This document shows, one piece after another, positions 8,398 to 18,890 of a DNA stretch of 64,000 bases. The notes below the pieces were generated by a model. That model saw only the letters and a list, made by a program, of their open reading frames with translations. It was not told where the DNA came from and did not search any database. Position 1 is the first letter of the stretch; each line of letters opens with the position of its first letter. The stretch spans positions 558,001 through 622,000 of the forward strand of contig NZ_VTTO01000002.1 of assembly GCF_008364825.1 (NCBI RefSeq). The letters are read 5' to 3'. A program made the position numbers and the translations under genes. This stretch comes from Azospirillum sp. B21 (GTDB lineage: Bacteria; Pseudomonadota; Alphaproteobacteria; Azospirillales; Azospirillaceae).

Positions 8398-10592
8398 GCG
8401 AGCTGTTCGACCAGTTCATCGTCGAGGCGCAGGACCTGCTGGAGACCGCGGGCGGCGCGCTGCTGGCGCTGGAGCGCGACCCGGCCGACCGCGCATCGGT
8501 GGACGAGCTGTTCCGCGCCTTCCACACGCTGAAGGGGGCGAGCGCACTGTTCGACATGGCGCCCTTCACCCGGCTGGTCCATGCCGGGGAGGACACGCTG
8601 TCGCTCCTGCGCGACGGCCGGCGCGCCCTGACGCCGGAGCTGGCCGATCCGTTGTTCCGCGTGCTCGACCAGTGCGCCCGCTGGGTGGCGGCGCTGGAGA
8701 CTGCCGGCGCGCTGCCCGACGACGCGCCGACCGCGGCCGACGCGCTGGTCCGCGGGCTTGCCGGAGACGCGGCGGCAGAGGGCACGGCCGCGGCCGGTGG
8801 GGAGGCGGAGGCTTTCCCCTGGCTGGCGGCGCTGACGGCGGAGGAAAGGGCAGGGGCGGGCGATGGCCGGCTGACCGCCATCGACTACCGGCCCGATCCC
8901 GAGTGCTTCTTCACCGGCGACGATCCGCTTGCGCTGTTCCGCCGGGTGCCCGACCTGCGGCTGCTGCGCATCGAGGCGGCCGAACCGTTGCCGGCGCTGG
9001 CGGAGATGGACCCCTACCGTTGCGTCCTGCACTTCCGCGCGCTGAGCGGCGCCGACGCGGAGGCGGTGCGGCCGGCCTTCCGCAGCGTGCCGGATCAGGT
9101 GCACATCGCCGCCGTCACGCTGAAGCCTGCCTTGAAGCCTGCCGTGATTCCCATTGCCGTGGCGCCGCCGGACTCGCTGGCCGCACGCATGCTGGAGGAG
9201 CAGGGGCGGATTCTGGAGTTGCCCGGCAGCGCCGTGGAACGCGACTCTCGCCGCGCTGCGGTGGCGCGGGCGGTGGCTGCGATCCTGGCGTCGCTGGGGC
9301 GTCCGGCCGATCGGCGCATGATCGAGGCCGCCTGTGCCGATGCCGTCACGCTGCACCGCTTCCTCGCCGAAGGGCCGGCCCGTCCTGCTACACCCGAATC
9401 GCCGCCCACCGCCATTCCCGCTGCCCGCCGCGCCCTGCGGGTCGAGCCGGAGCGGATGGACGCGCTGATGGCCCTGGTCGGCGAGCTGTCGGTGGTGAAG
9501 GGACAGCTGGGACCGCTGCTGCGCCGTGCCGAAGACGGGGAGCTGGCGACGGAGTTGCGGCGCGACCTGAAGGGCTTTTCCGCCCGTCTGGACACGCTGG
9601 TCGGCGACCTGCGCCACGCGGCGCTGCGCCTGCGGCTGCTGCCGCTGGCCCGTGTCTTCGATCCGCTGCCCCGGCTGGTGCGCGACACCGCCCGCCGGCT
9701 GGACAAGACGGTGGAGCTGATGCTGGAAGGGGCCGAGACGGAGGCCGACAAGGACATCCTCGACGTGCTGGGCGAGCCGCTGCTGCATCTGGTGCGCAAC
9801 GCGCTGGACCACGGCATCGAGCCGCCGGACCGTCGCATTACCGCCGGCAAGCCGCCCGGCGGCACCCTGCGGGTCCGCGCCTTCCAGGACAAGGGCGGGG
9901 TGGTGGTGGAGGTTTCGGACGACGGCGCCGGCATCGACCCGGCGGCGATGCGCCGAGCCGCCGCCGCCAAGGGATTGCTGGAGCCGGACGCCGCCGCGGC
10001 GCTGTCCGACGCCGACGCGGTGCGGCTGGTCTTCGCCCCCGGCTTCAGCACCGCGGGCGCCGTTTCCGACCTGTCGGGCCGCGGCGTCGGCATGGATGCG
10101 GTGCGCGCGGCGGTCGAACGGGCCGGCGGCCGGGTGGAGATCGCGTCCACCCCCGGAGCCGGAACGCGGGTGCGGCTGTCGCTGCCGCTGACGCTCAGCA
10201 TCACCCGCGTGGTGGTGGTGGAAGCGGCGGGCGCCCTCTACGGCATTCCCGTCGCGCTGGTCGGCGGCATCCAGCGGGTGCCGCGCGCCGCCATACGCGC
10301 GGTCAAGCGGGCGGAAAGCGTGGTGCTGCGCGACCGGGTGGTGCCGCTGGTCCGGCTGCGCCGCCTGCTGGGCCAGCCGGAGGACGTCCGCGTTCGCGAG
10401 TCCGACTGCGTGGTGCTGGCCGAGTTGGGCGACGGCCCGGTCGCGCTGGCGGTGGACGATGTCGGCGAGCGCGCCGACGTGGTGCTGCGCCCGATGACCG
10501 GCGTGCTGCGCAGCCTGCGCGGCTATGCCGGCACGGCCGCTCTGGGCGACGGCCGCCTGATCCTGGTGCTCGATTTGCGGGAGCTGCTGTGA
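8394..10592 (+). CDS. cheA: CheA chemosensory histidine kinase
   Basis: About 732 residues. The N-terminal Hpt domain carries the phospho-His in FHTLKGAS (His about 44). A spacer follows, with a diverged segment starting near DYRPDPECFF, a type found in some non-motility CheA proteins. Then come the dimerisation and HATPase domains (LVRNALDHGIE, DDGAGIDP, DLSGRGVGMDAV) and a C-terminal CheW-like regulatory domain. The ATG at 8394 overlaps the preceding stop. No C-terminal receiver is fused. It should phosphorylate the two receivers and CheB of this operon. No flagellar genes are nearby, so control of motility is not assured. Confidence 0.93.
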   Translation: MSELFDQFIVEAQDLLETAGGALLALERDPADRASVDELFRAFHTLKGASALFDMAPFTRLVHAGEDTLSLLRDGRRALTPELADPLFRVLDQCARWVAALETAGALPDDAPTAADALVRGLAGDAAAEGTAAAGGEAEAFPWLAALTAEERAGAGDGRLTAIDYRPDPECFFTGDDPLALFRRVPDLRLLRIEAAEPLPALAEMDPYRCVLHFRALSGADAEAVRPAFRSVPDQVHIAAVTLKPALKPAVIPIAVAPPDSLAARMLEEQGRILELPGSAVERDSRRAAVARAVAAILASLGRPADRRMIEAACADAVTLHRFLAEGPARPATPESPPTAIPAARRALRVEPERMDALMALVGELSVVKGQLGPLLRRAEDGELATELRRDLKGFSARLDTLVGDLRHAALRLRLLPLARVFDPLPRLVRDTARRLDKTVELMLEGAETEADKDILDVLGEPLLHLVRNALDHGIEPPDRRITAGKPPGGTLRVRAFQDKGGVVVEVSDDGAGIDPAAMRRAAAAKGLLEPDAAAALSDADAVRLVFAPGFSTAGAVSDLSGRGVGMDAVRAAVERAGGRVEIASTPGAGTRVRLSLPLTLSITRVVVVEAAGALYGIPVALVGGIQRVPRAAIRAVKRAESVVLRDRVVPLVRLRRLLGQPEDVRVRESDCVVLAELGDGPVALAVDDVGERADVVLRPMTGVLRSLRGYAGTAALGDGRLILVLDLRELL

Positions 10593-10834
10593 TGCCGGTC
10601 CGGTTCGACTCCGACCTCGCCCGTTTCGAAGCCGCCTGCACGGCGGAAGAGGCGCTGCCGCTCGCCGAATGGCTGGAGACGGCGGCAGCGCCGCGGGTGG
10701 ATTTGTCCGCCTGTACCGAACTGCACACCGCCCTGCTGCAATTGCTGCTGGCGGCAAGGCCGGCGCTGGCGGCAGCGCCGGAGGATGCCTTCCTGGCCCG
10801 CTGGGTCGGGCCGCTTCTGGCGAAGGCCGGGTGA
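10592..10834 (+). CDS. Small STAS-like protein
   Basis: An 80-residue protein whose ATG overlaps the cheA stop (TGATG). The central segment, VDLSACTELHTALLQLLLAA, matches the shape of the STAS core, a beta-strand ending in D-S followed by a helix. The usual phosphorylatable Ser of anti-anti-sigma factors seems replaced, and the protein is shorter than a full STAS domain of about 100 residues. As the last gene of the operon it may be a binding partner or output of the CheA system. The assignment rests on this one motif. Confidence 0.6.
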   Translation: MPVRFDSDLARFEAACTAEEALPLAEWLETAAAPRVDLSACTELHTALLQLLLAARPALAAAPEDAFLARWVGPLLAKAG

Positions 10835-10841
10835 GGCCGGC

Positions 10842-13006
<2,165 letters not shown>

Positions 13007-13030
13007 CGTTCGCTTTCTACGGGGACCGGT

Positions 13031-13202
13031 CCCCTCTCCCCCCCGCTCACGCGCAAACTTCGTTTGCACTGACGCGACAGGCGGACCTTTGGTCCGCCGA
13101 AAGCGGGGAGAGGGTCAGGGTGAGGGGGATGCGCTGCGTGACTCTCCAAGAATCCTCGCCGCGCGTCCGCCTCACCCAACCCTCTCCCCGGGAGGGAGAG
13201 GG
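13031..13202. repeat. GC-rich palindromic intergenic element, copy A
   Basis: Between the tetR-like gene and the amidohydrolase lies a block made of CCCCTCTCC arms and their complements. The left arm (from 13031) pairs with AGCGGGGAGAGGG (about 13102-13114), and a second hairpin lies at 13180-13202. Inside the first arm pair sit two smaller hairpins, GCAAAC/GTTTGC (13053-13067) and GGCGGACC/GGTCCGCC (13080-13098). The outer design matches a second copy at 25406-25526. The element supplies the last codons of the amidohydrolase gene. It resembles REP/BIME-type palindromes. Confidence 0.75.
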
Positions 13203-14458
13203 ATAGTTTGCTCAGCCATGGCGTTGGCGCGGTCGAGCACGGCGTGTAGCAGCACCTCGCAGCCGGCGGTCGACCATTCCGGGGTCGTCTCCTCGACCTC
13301 GTTGTGGCTGATGCCGTCGATGCAGGGGATGAAGACCATGGCGGTCGGCGCGACCTTTGACAGGTAGCAGGCGTCGTGGCCGGCGCCCGACACGATGTCG
13401 CGGAAACTATGGCCGGTGCGCTCCACCCCCTTGCGGACGGCGGCGACGCAACTCTCGTCGAACTTGATCGGAGCGTAGTACCAGATCTGCTGGAAATCGC
13501 TTTCCAGCCCGATCTCTCCGGCGATCCGCTCCACCTCGGCGCGCAGTTCGCCGTCCATGGCGGCGAGGATGGCGTCGTCCGGGTGGCGGAAATCGACGGT
13601 GAAGAAGACCCGGCCGGGAATGACGTTGCGGCTGTTGGGGTGGATCTGCATCAGACCGACGGTGGCGCAGGCGAGCGGGCCGTACTTCATGCCGATCCGG
13701 TTGACCGCATCGACGACGCGGGATGCTCCCAGCAGCGCATCCTTGCGGCGGACCATCGGGGTCGGGCCGGCATGGGCCTCCTGGCCGGTGAAGGTGATCT
13801 CGTACCAGCGCTGGCCCTGGCAGTCGGTGACGACGCCGATGGTCTTGCCTTCGATCTCCAGGATCGGACCCTGTTCGATGTGGGCCTCGAAATAGGCGCC
13901 GACCTTGCGGCCCCCGACATCTTGATCGCCGGCATAGCCGATGCGGGCCAACTCCTCGCCCATCGTCTTGCCGTCGAGGTCGGCGCGCGACAGGCCGTAG
14001 TCCAGATCGAACACCCCGGCGAAGACGCCGGACGACACCATGGCCGGGGCGAAGCGCGAGCCTTCCTCGTTGGTCCAGACCGCGACCTCGACCGGCGCCT
14101 CGGTGACGTAGTTCATGTCGTTCAGGCTGCGCACCACCTCCAGCCCGGCCAGCACGCCATAGACGCCGTCATACTTGCCGCCGGTCGGCTGGCTGTCGAG
14201 ATGGCTGCCCATGATGACCGGGGGCAGGCTGTCGTCGCGGCCGGGGCGGCGGGCGAAGATGTTGCCCATCCTGTCGACCGTCACCGAGCAGCCGGCCTCC
14301 TCGCACCAGCGTACGAACAGGTCGCGGCCCTGTTTGTCGAGGTCGGTCAGCGCCAGCCGGCACACGCCGCCCTTGGGCGTGGCGCCGATCTGCGCCATGT
14401 CCATCAGGCTCTGCCACAGGCGCGAGCCGTTTACGGCGACATTCTGCGGGGTGGACAT
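13172..14458 (-). CDS. hyuC: Zn-dependent N-carbamoyl amidohydrolase (beta-ureidopropionase / hydantoinase-carbamoylase type)
   Basis: A 428-residue member of the M20 amidase/hydantoinase-carbamoylase family. Metal ligands are visible in GSHLDSQPTGGKYDG and WTNEEGSRFAP, with EAHIEQG, GQEAHAGPTPM and GAGHDACYLS further on. Given its neighbours it should cleave N-carbamoyl-beta-alanine or N-carbamoyl-beta-aminoisobutyrate to the amino acid, CO2 and ammonia, step three of the pathway. Family members also act on allantoate or N-carbamoyl-L-amino acids, so substrate is inferred from context. The last residues, IPLPPGERVG, are encoded by the adjoining palindromic repeat and are unlikely to be an ancestral C-terminus. 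Confidence 0.88.
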   Translation of the reverse strand: MSTPQNVAVNGSRLWQSLMDMAQIGATPKGGVCRLALTDLDKQGRDLFVRWCEEAGCSVTVDRMGNIFARRPGRDDSLPPVIMGSHLDSQPTGGKYDGVYGVLAGLEVVRSLNDMNYVTEAPVEVAVWTNEEGSRFAPAMVSSGVFAGVFDLDYGLSRADLDGKTMGEELARIGYAGDQDVGGRKVGAYFEAHIEQGPILEIEGKTIGVVTDCQGQRWYEITFTGQEAHAGPTPMVRRKDALLGASRVVDAVNRIGMKYGPLACATVGLMQIHPNSRNVIPGRVFFTVDFRHPDDAILAAMDGELRAEVERIAGEIGLESDFQQIWYYAPIKFDESCVAAVRKGVERTGHSFRDIVSGAGHDACYLSKVAPTAMVFIPCIDGISHNEVEETTPEWSTAGCEVLLHAVLDRANAMAEQTIPLPPGERVG

Positions 14459-14497
14459 GTTGCTCTCTCCTGAACGTCGTTCTTATGAGGCGGCTTG

Positions 14498-15781
14498 TTA
14501 TTCGGCGGCTTCGGGGACGCGCATCGGGTTGCGGGCGTCGTTGGGCCAGGTGACGTAGGGCAGGTCGGTCTGCTCCGGCACCATGGTGATGCAGTCGGGC
14601 ACCGGGCAGATGTGGCTGCACAGGTTGCAGCCGACGCACTCCTCGTTGACCACGGTGAAGACGCGGCGGCCCTCGCCCGCATCGATGCGGATCGCCTGGT
14701 GCGAGGTGTCCTCGCAGACGATGTGGCAGCGGCCGCAGTCGATGCACAAGGCGGGGTCGATCACCGCCTTGGTCGAGAAGTTCATGTTCAGGTCGTTCCA
14801 GTTGACGACGTTGCGCACCGCACGGCCGCTCAGCTCGTCAAGGGTCCCGTATCCCTTCTCGTCCATCCAGTTGGACAGGCCGCCGATCATGTCCTCCACG
14901 ATCTTGAAGCCGTAGGTCATGGCGGCGGTGCAGACCTGGACGTTGGTGGCGCCCAGCGCCAGGAATTCCGCCGCGTCGCGCCATGTGGTGATGCCGCCGA
15001 TGCCGCTGACCGGCATGCCGCGGGTCTCATGATTGCGGGCGATCTCCGCCACCATATTGAGCGCGATCGGCTTCACCGCCGGGCCGCAATAGCCGCCATG
15101 GCTGCCCTTGCCGTCGACCACCGGGGTCGGCGCCATGGCGTCTAGATCGACCGCGACGATGGAGTTCACCGTGTTGATCAGCGAGATCGCGTCGGCGCCG
15201 CCGCGCTTGGCCGCCTCCGCCGACCACAGGATGTTGGTGATGTTGGGGGTCAGCTTGACGATCACCGGCAGGTTGACGGCGTTCTTCACCCAGCGGGTGA
15301 CCTGCTCCACCATCTCCGGCACCTGCCCAATGGCGGAGCCCATGCCGCGCTCGCACATGCCGTGCGGACAGCCGAGATTGAGTTCCAGGCCGTCGGCCGC
15401 CCCGGTCTCGGCGATGCGGCGGGCCAGCCCGGCCCAGGCCGTCTCCGTCATCGTCGCCATCAGCGAGACGACCATGGCGCGGTCGGGGAAGTCGCGCTTG
15501 ACCTCCATGATCTCGCGCAGGTTGACATCCAAGGGCCTGTCGGAGATCAGTTCGATGTTGTTGAAGCCGATCATCCGGCGGTCGGTGTCGAGATGGGCGC
15601 CGTAGCGGCTGGAGACGTTGACCACCGGCGGGTCCTCGCCCAGCGTCTTCCACACGACGCCGCCCCAGCCCGCCTTGAAGGCGCGGACGACGTTGTAGGC
15701 CTTGTCGGTCGGCGGGGCCGACGCCAGCCAGAAGGGGTTGGGGGAGTGGATGCCGGCGATGGTGCTGCTGAGATCGGCCAT
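14498..15781 (-). CDS. preA: NAD-dependent dihydropyrimidine dehydrogenase subunit PreA
   Basis: 427 residues. An FMN-binding TIM barrel related to dihydroorotate dehydrogenase comes first (LNLGCPHGMCERG, VIVKLTPNITN, SGIGGITTW). A C-terminal ferredoxin part carries two 4Fe-4S motifs (CIDCGRCHIVC and CVGCNLCSHICP). With PreT it reduces uracil and thymine to the dihydropyrimidines using NADH, step one of the reductive pathway. The ATG at 15781 lies 17 bases after the preT stop, consistent with one operon. The active-site Cys is probably that in the GCPHGMCERG loop. Confidence 0.93.
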   Translation of the reverse strand: MADLSSTIAGIHSPNPFWLASAPPTDKAYNVVRAFKAGWGGVVWKTLGEDPPVVNVSSRYGAHLDTDRRMIGFNNIELISDRPLDVNLREIMEVKRDFPDRAMVVSLMATMTETAWAGLARRIAETGAADGLELNLGCPHGMCERGMGSAIGQVPEMVEQVTRWVKNAVNLPVIVKLTPNITNILWSAEAAKRGGADAISLINTVNSIVAVDLDAMAPTPVVDGKGSHGGYCGPAVKPIALNMVAEIARNHETRGMPVSGIGGITTWRDAAEFLALGATNVQVCTAAMTYGFKIVEDMIGGLSNWMDEKGYGTLDELSGRAVRNVVNWNDLNMNFSTKAVIDPALCIDCGRCHIVCEDTSHQAIRIDAGEGRRVFTVVNEECVGCNLCSHICPVPDCITMVPEQTDLPYVTWPNDARNPMRVPEAAE

Positions 15782-15798
15782 GATGTGGCTCCCTTTCC

Positions 15799-17109
15799 TC
15801 AGGCGGTCAGGTGGCTGTGGATGGCGAGCGCGGCGAGTTTGCCGTCCTGCACCGACTGGACAGTCAGATCCTCTCCAGTGGCGACGCAATCGCCGCCGGC
15901 CCAGACCTTGGCGAGCGTGGTGCGGTAGGACGGGTCGATGGCGATCTTGCCGCCGGTGACCTGCAGGCCGTCCAGCGCGTCGGCCGACAGTTTTTGACCG
16001 ACGGCCTTCAGCACCATGTCCGCCTGGAGGATGAAGGTCTCGCCGGTACCGGACAGCTTGCCGTCGGTCAGGCGGGTGCGCTCGAAGGTGATGGTGGTCT
16101 CGCCGATCTCTTTGGGCGCGGCGAAGGTCTTCAGCACGACGCCCTCGGTCTGCGCCAGTTCCTGCTCCCAGGCGGTGGCGCCCATCTGGGCACGGCCGCG
16201 GCGATAGACCAGGGTGACGTCCTCCGCGCCCAGGCGCTTGGCCTGGATGGCGGCGTCCACGGCGGTGTTGCCGCCGCCGATCACCACGACGCTGCGCCCC
16301 ACCGCGGGCGGATTGCCGGGGGGAGCCTGACGGACGCGCTCGATGAAGGCGGTGGCGTCCTCCACGCCCGCCCGCTCCTCGCCGGGGATGCCGAGGCGGT
16401 TGTTGGACCCCAGACCGACGCCCAGGAAGACAGCGTCGAAGTCGGCGCGCAGGCTGTCCAGCGACAGGTCGGCGCCCAGCTTGCGGCCATGCTCCACATT
16501 GATGCCGCCGACGCCGAGGATGAAGGCGACCTCGCGCTGGGCGTAATCGTCGGCCATCTTGTAAGGGGCGAGGCCGTATTCGTTGAGGCCGCCGGACTTC
16601 GCCTTGGCCTCGAACACCGTCACCTCGTGGCCCAGCGTGGCGAGGCGGTGGGCGCAGGACAGGCCGGCCGGGCCGGCACCGACCACCGCGACGCGCTTGC
16701 CGGTGGCGGCGGCGCGGGGGAAGGGGTGGGCGGGTTCGCCGTCAATCAGGCGGTCAGTGGCATGGCGCTGCAGCCGGCCGATGGCGACGGGGCGATCCTC
16801 CGCGCGGTTGCGCACGCAGGACTGTTCGCACAGAGTCTCGGTCGGGCAGACCCGGCCGCAGGTGCCGCCCATGATGTTCTCCGACAGGATCGTCGTCGCG
16901 GCCCCCTTCAGGTTGCCGGTGGCGATCGAGCGGATGAAGGCGGGGATGTCGATCCCGGTCGGACAGGCCTTGATGCAGGGTGCATCGTAGCAGAACAGGC
17001 AGCGGTTGGACTCGGCCAGCGCCTGCACCGGCGTCATCGCCGGGGTCAGGTCGGCGTAGGGCGAGGACGGACCGTCTTCGGTATCGGCAAGCGTAGCGAT
17101 CAGGGTCAT
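15799..17109 (-). CDS. preT: NAD-dependent dihydropyrimidine dehydrogenase subunit PreT
   Basis: 436 residues of the glutamate-synthase small-subunit type. The N-terminal iron-sulphur region is visible as RCLFCYDAPCIKACPTG and CGRVCPTETLCEQSC. It is followed by an FAD dinucleotide fold (VVGAGPAGLSCAH), an NAD fold (VIGGGNTAVDAA) and the terminal VWAGGDCV FAD segment. It passes electrons from NADH to PreA. It is first in the minus-strand operon; the 343-base region before it carries the presumed promoter and a RutR-like palindrome. Confidence 0.93.
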   Translation of the reverse strand: MTLIATLADTEDGPSSPYADLTPAMTPVQALAESNRCLFCYDAPCIKACPTGIDIPAFIRSIATGNLKGAATTILSENIMGGTCGRVCPTETLCEQSCVRNRAEDRPVAIGRLQRHATDRLIDGEPAHPFPRAAATGKRVAVVGAGPAGLSCAHRLATLGHEVTVFEAKAKSGGLNEYGLAPYKMADDYAQREVAFILGVGGINVEHGRKLGADLSLDSLRADFDAVFLGVGLGSNNRLGIPGEERAGVEDATAFIERVRQAPPGNPPAVGRSVVVIGGGNTAVDAAIQAKRLGAEDVTLVYRRGRAQMGATAWEQELAQTEGVVLKTFAAPKEIGETTITFERTRLTDGKLSGTGETFILQADMVLKAVGQKLSADALDGLQVTGGKIAIDPSYRTTLAKVWAGGDCVATGEDLTVQSVQDGKLAALAIHSHLTA

Positions 17110-17219
17110 GGCGGATGGCTTCCCTTCGGTCGCAGAGCGGCGTGTCTACCGAAGCGTCAGCAACCCGCGTGCCAAGAGAACCAACCAGCACTGCCAAGAC
17201 ACGGAGGCGGCGGAAAAGC

Positions 17220-17234
17220 TGACTGTTCGGTCAA
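17220..17234 (-). promoter_or_regulatory. Possible RutR-type operator before preT
   Basis: Read on the minus strand the site is TTGACCGAACAGTCA, an imperfect palindrome resembling the E. coli RutR consensus TTGACCAnnTGGTCAA: one half is a good match, the other partial. It lies about 110 bases upstream of the preT start in an operon that encodes a RutR-like protein. Binding is inferred from this similarity only. Confidence 0.4.
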
Positions 17235-17252
17235 GAACTGACGGTATGGACA

Positions 17253-17271
17253 GGCATGGTTCGATCATGCC
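17253..17271. promoter_or_regulatory. Inverted repeat GGCATG-N7-CATGCC before preT
   Basis: A perfect six-base inverted repeat with a seven-base spacer, about 145 bases upstream of preT and 20 bases beyond the RutR-like site. The arm length and spacing suit a dimeric regulator. No protein can be assigned from sequence. Confidence 0.3.
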
Positions 17272-17452
17272 AGCCATGCGGATTGCACGCAACTCGGCCT
17301 TTTGGCGCCTCTTTTGGCGGCGACACGCAAGAAAATCCGTTGAACGGCGCGGACCGGGGATAGGAAATTGCGTCGTATCAAAGAGTTGCTTCGCAAAGGC
17401 GATGCCTTCAATTTCGGCAGCGCGCCTATGCATCAGGGATAGGGGTGTCGCC

Positions 17453-17986
17453 ATGTCCGCTATCTCAAGCTTGCTGATCGACCACACCGCCACGCCCATC
17501 GGCGAACTGATCGTGGTCGCCGATGCCGACGGCGCCTTGCGTGCCATCGACTGGACCGATCATGAGGATCGGCTGCACCGGCTGCTGCGCCTGCATCATC
17601 CCGGCGGGTACGAATTGCGGCCGTCGGACGATCCGGGCGGGCTGACGCGGGCGATGGATGCCTATTTCGCGGGTGAGCTTGCGGTGATCGACCGGTTGCC
17701 GGTGTGCACCGGTGGGACGCCGTTCCAGCGTGCGGTGTGGGCGGCACTCCGCGGGATTCCCTGCGGCGGCACCGTCAGCTACCGCGAACTGGCGGCGCTG
17801 GCCGGACGTCCGGCGGCGGTGCGGGCGGCGGGACATGCCAATGGCGCCAATCCGATCAGCGTCGTGGTGCCCTGCCATCGCGTGATCGGCTCTGGCGGGG
17901 CGCTGACCGGCTATGGCGGCGGGGTGGAGCGCAAGCGCTGGCTTCTGGCCCATGAAGGTGCGCTGGCGGGCACCGCCGGCCGCTGA
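17453..17986 (+). CDS. ogt: Methylated-DNA--protein-cysteine methyltransferase
   Basis: 177 residues of the Ogt/AGT family. The acceptor Cys is in VVPCHRVIG, preceded by the DNA-binding helix segment FQRAVWAALRGIPCG and YRELAALAGRPAAVRAAG. The protein transfers methyl groups from O6-methylguanine or O4-methylthymine to its own Cys and is thereby inactivated. The ATG at 17453 follows a GGGATAGGGG region and gives the usual family length. No Ada-type regulatory domain is present. Confidence 0.92.
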   Translation: MSAISSLLIDHTATPIGELIVVADADGALRAIDWTDHEDRLHRLLRLHHPGGYELRPSDDPGGLTRAMDAYFAGELAVIDRLPVCTGGTPFQRAVWAALRGIPCGGTVSYRELAALAGRPAAVRAAGHANGANPISVVVPCHRVIGSGGALTGYGGGVERKRWLLAHEGALAGTAGR

Positions 17987-17999
17987 TACGGGGGCTGCC

Positions 18000-18785
18000 T
18001 CAACCCTGTTCGGTCATGGGCGGTTGGTCCTCCGCTATATCTGTGTAGTCGACCGGCACCGAGACTGCCATGGCGGGAACGTTCGGCCCGGGGTCCTGGA
18101 TGAGAATCGGCGTGAGGTCGCTGCCGGCAGCGAATATGGACAAGTAGGAGGCGCCGTTCGTCACCCAGCCGCCCTGTGCCTGATCGTAAGTCAGGGTCAC
18201 TCCGCCAGCCGGGGCCGTCGCCAGATCGATGACGACAGCGGAGCCGAAACAGGTCGTCAGGATTGTGCCGGAACTATAGGTCGGAGTTCCGAAGAAGAAC
18301 AGGGCGGACCCGGTGGGCGCCGTCGTCACCATGGAGGACGGCTGTGCATCGAAGGCTACGGCCGGCACCGCCGATGGAGAAACATTCGAAACATACATGT
18401 TGCGGGCGATGCCGACCGTGTAGTCGACGGAAGCGTTGTTGACGATATACACGGTGTTGGCCGGAGCCCCCGATGCGACCGAGACGGAGCCGTTGCCGTC
18501 GATGACGGCGAACTGCCCGGTGGTCACGGTGCTCTGATTGCCGATATGGATCGTTGCATTGTCAGAAATCTGGGAACCCGAGTCATAGGCGGTCAACTGA
18601 CCTGAAAGCGTCACCGTGTTGTTTTGAAAATATGTATTCGTACAGACGACGACCGCGGGCCTTCCGCTTTTGTTTGAGCTGACGACCCCAACCATTCCAA
18701 ACAAATTATATCCGGAATATTTCAAAGAGTTGAAAGTTGTGCTTTCGATTGCAATACTGATAAGGAGATCGTGTGTCGTGCTCAT
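18000..18785 (-). CDS. Unknown protein, paralogue of the upstream gene
   Basis: 261 residues, not recognised. It begins MSTTHDLLISIAI, without a signal peptide or long hydrophobic segment, and is rich in Ser, Thr, Val, Asn and Gly in short alternating strands, suggesting an all-beta fold. It shares the frame of its neighbour at 18891-19574: LKxxGxxLxG near residue 20, TNxY near 50, VDGNG near 114 and a GWxTxGA segment near 215. A GGAGAG ribosome site precedes the ATG at 18785. Its C-terminus is longer than the neighbour's and ends in acidic, Pro-rich residues. GC content is below that of surrounding genes. Function unknown. Confidence 0.75.
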   Translation of the reverse strand: MSTTHDLLISIAIESTTFNSLKYSGYNLFGMVGVVSSNKSGRPAVVVCTNTYFQNNTVTLSGQLTAYDSGSQISDNATIHIGNQSTVTTGQFAVIDGNGSVSVASGAPANTVYIVNNASVDYTVGIARNMYVSNVSPSAVPAVAFDAQPSSMVTTAPTGSALFFFGTPTYSSGTILTTCFGSAVVIDLATAPAGGVTLTYDQAQGGWVTNGASYLSIFAAGSDLTPILIQDPGPNVPAMAVSVPVDYTDIAEDQPPMTEQG

Positions 18786-18890
18786 CACCGCTCTCCGGGG
18801 GCTTGCCCGTCTGCCGGCCGATCGACGGAGGCCGGCGCGGCGCCGCCGCCGGGTTGCGTTCTGCAACCCGGACAACGACGCCGTGGCAAA

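Larger units (their letters stand above)
17110..17452. other. Intergenic region between preT and ogt
   Basis: 343 bases between two divergent genes. It should contain both promoters. Two inverted repeats are visible (listed separately) about 110-160 bases upstream of preT. An open frame continues upstream of ogt through this stretch, but it has no conserved features and the ogt product is full length from 17453. No RNA gene or hairpin with a T-run was found. Confidence 0.6.

Noticed and set aside
13020..13202. CRISPR array
   Set aside because: The repeated words are inverted, not regularly spaced direct repeats with unique spacers; it is a palindromic element.
17108..17452. N-terminal extension of ogt into the preT promoter region
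   Set aside because: The added 115 residues are not protein-like, overlap the promoter region, and the family length is met from 17453.
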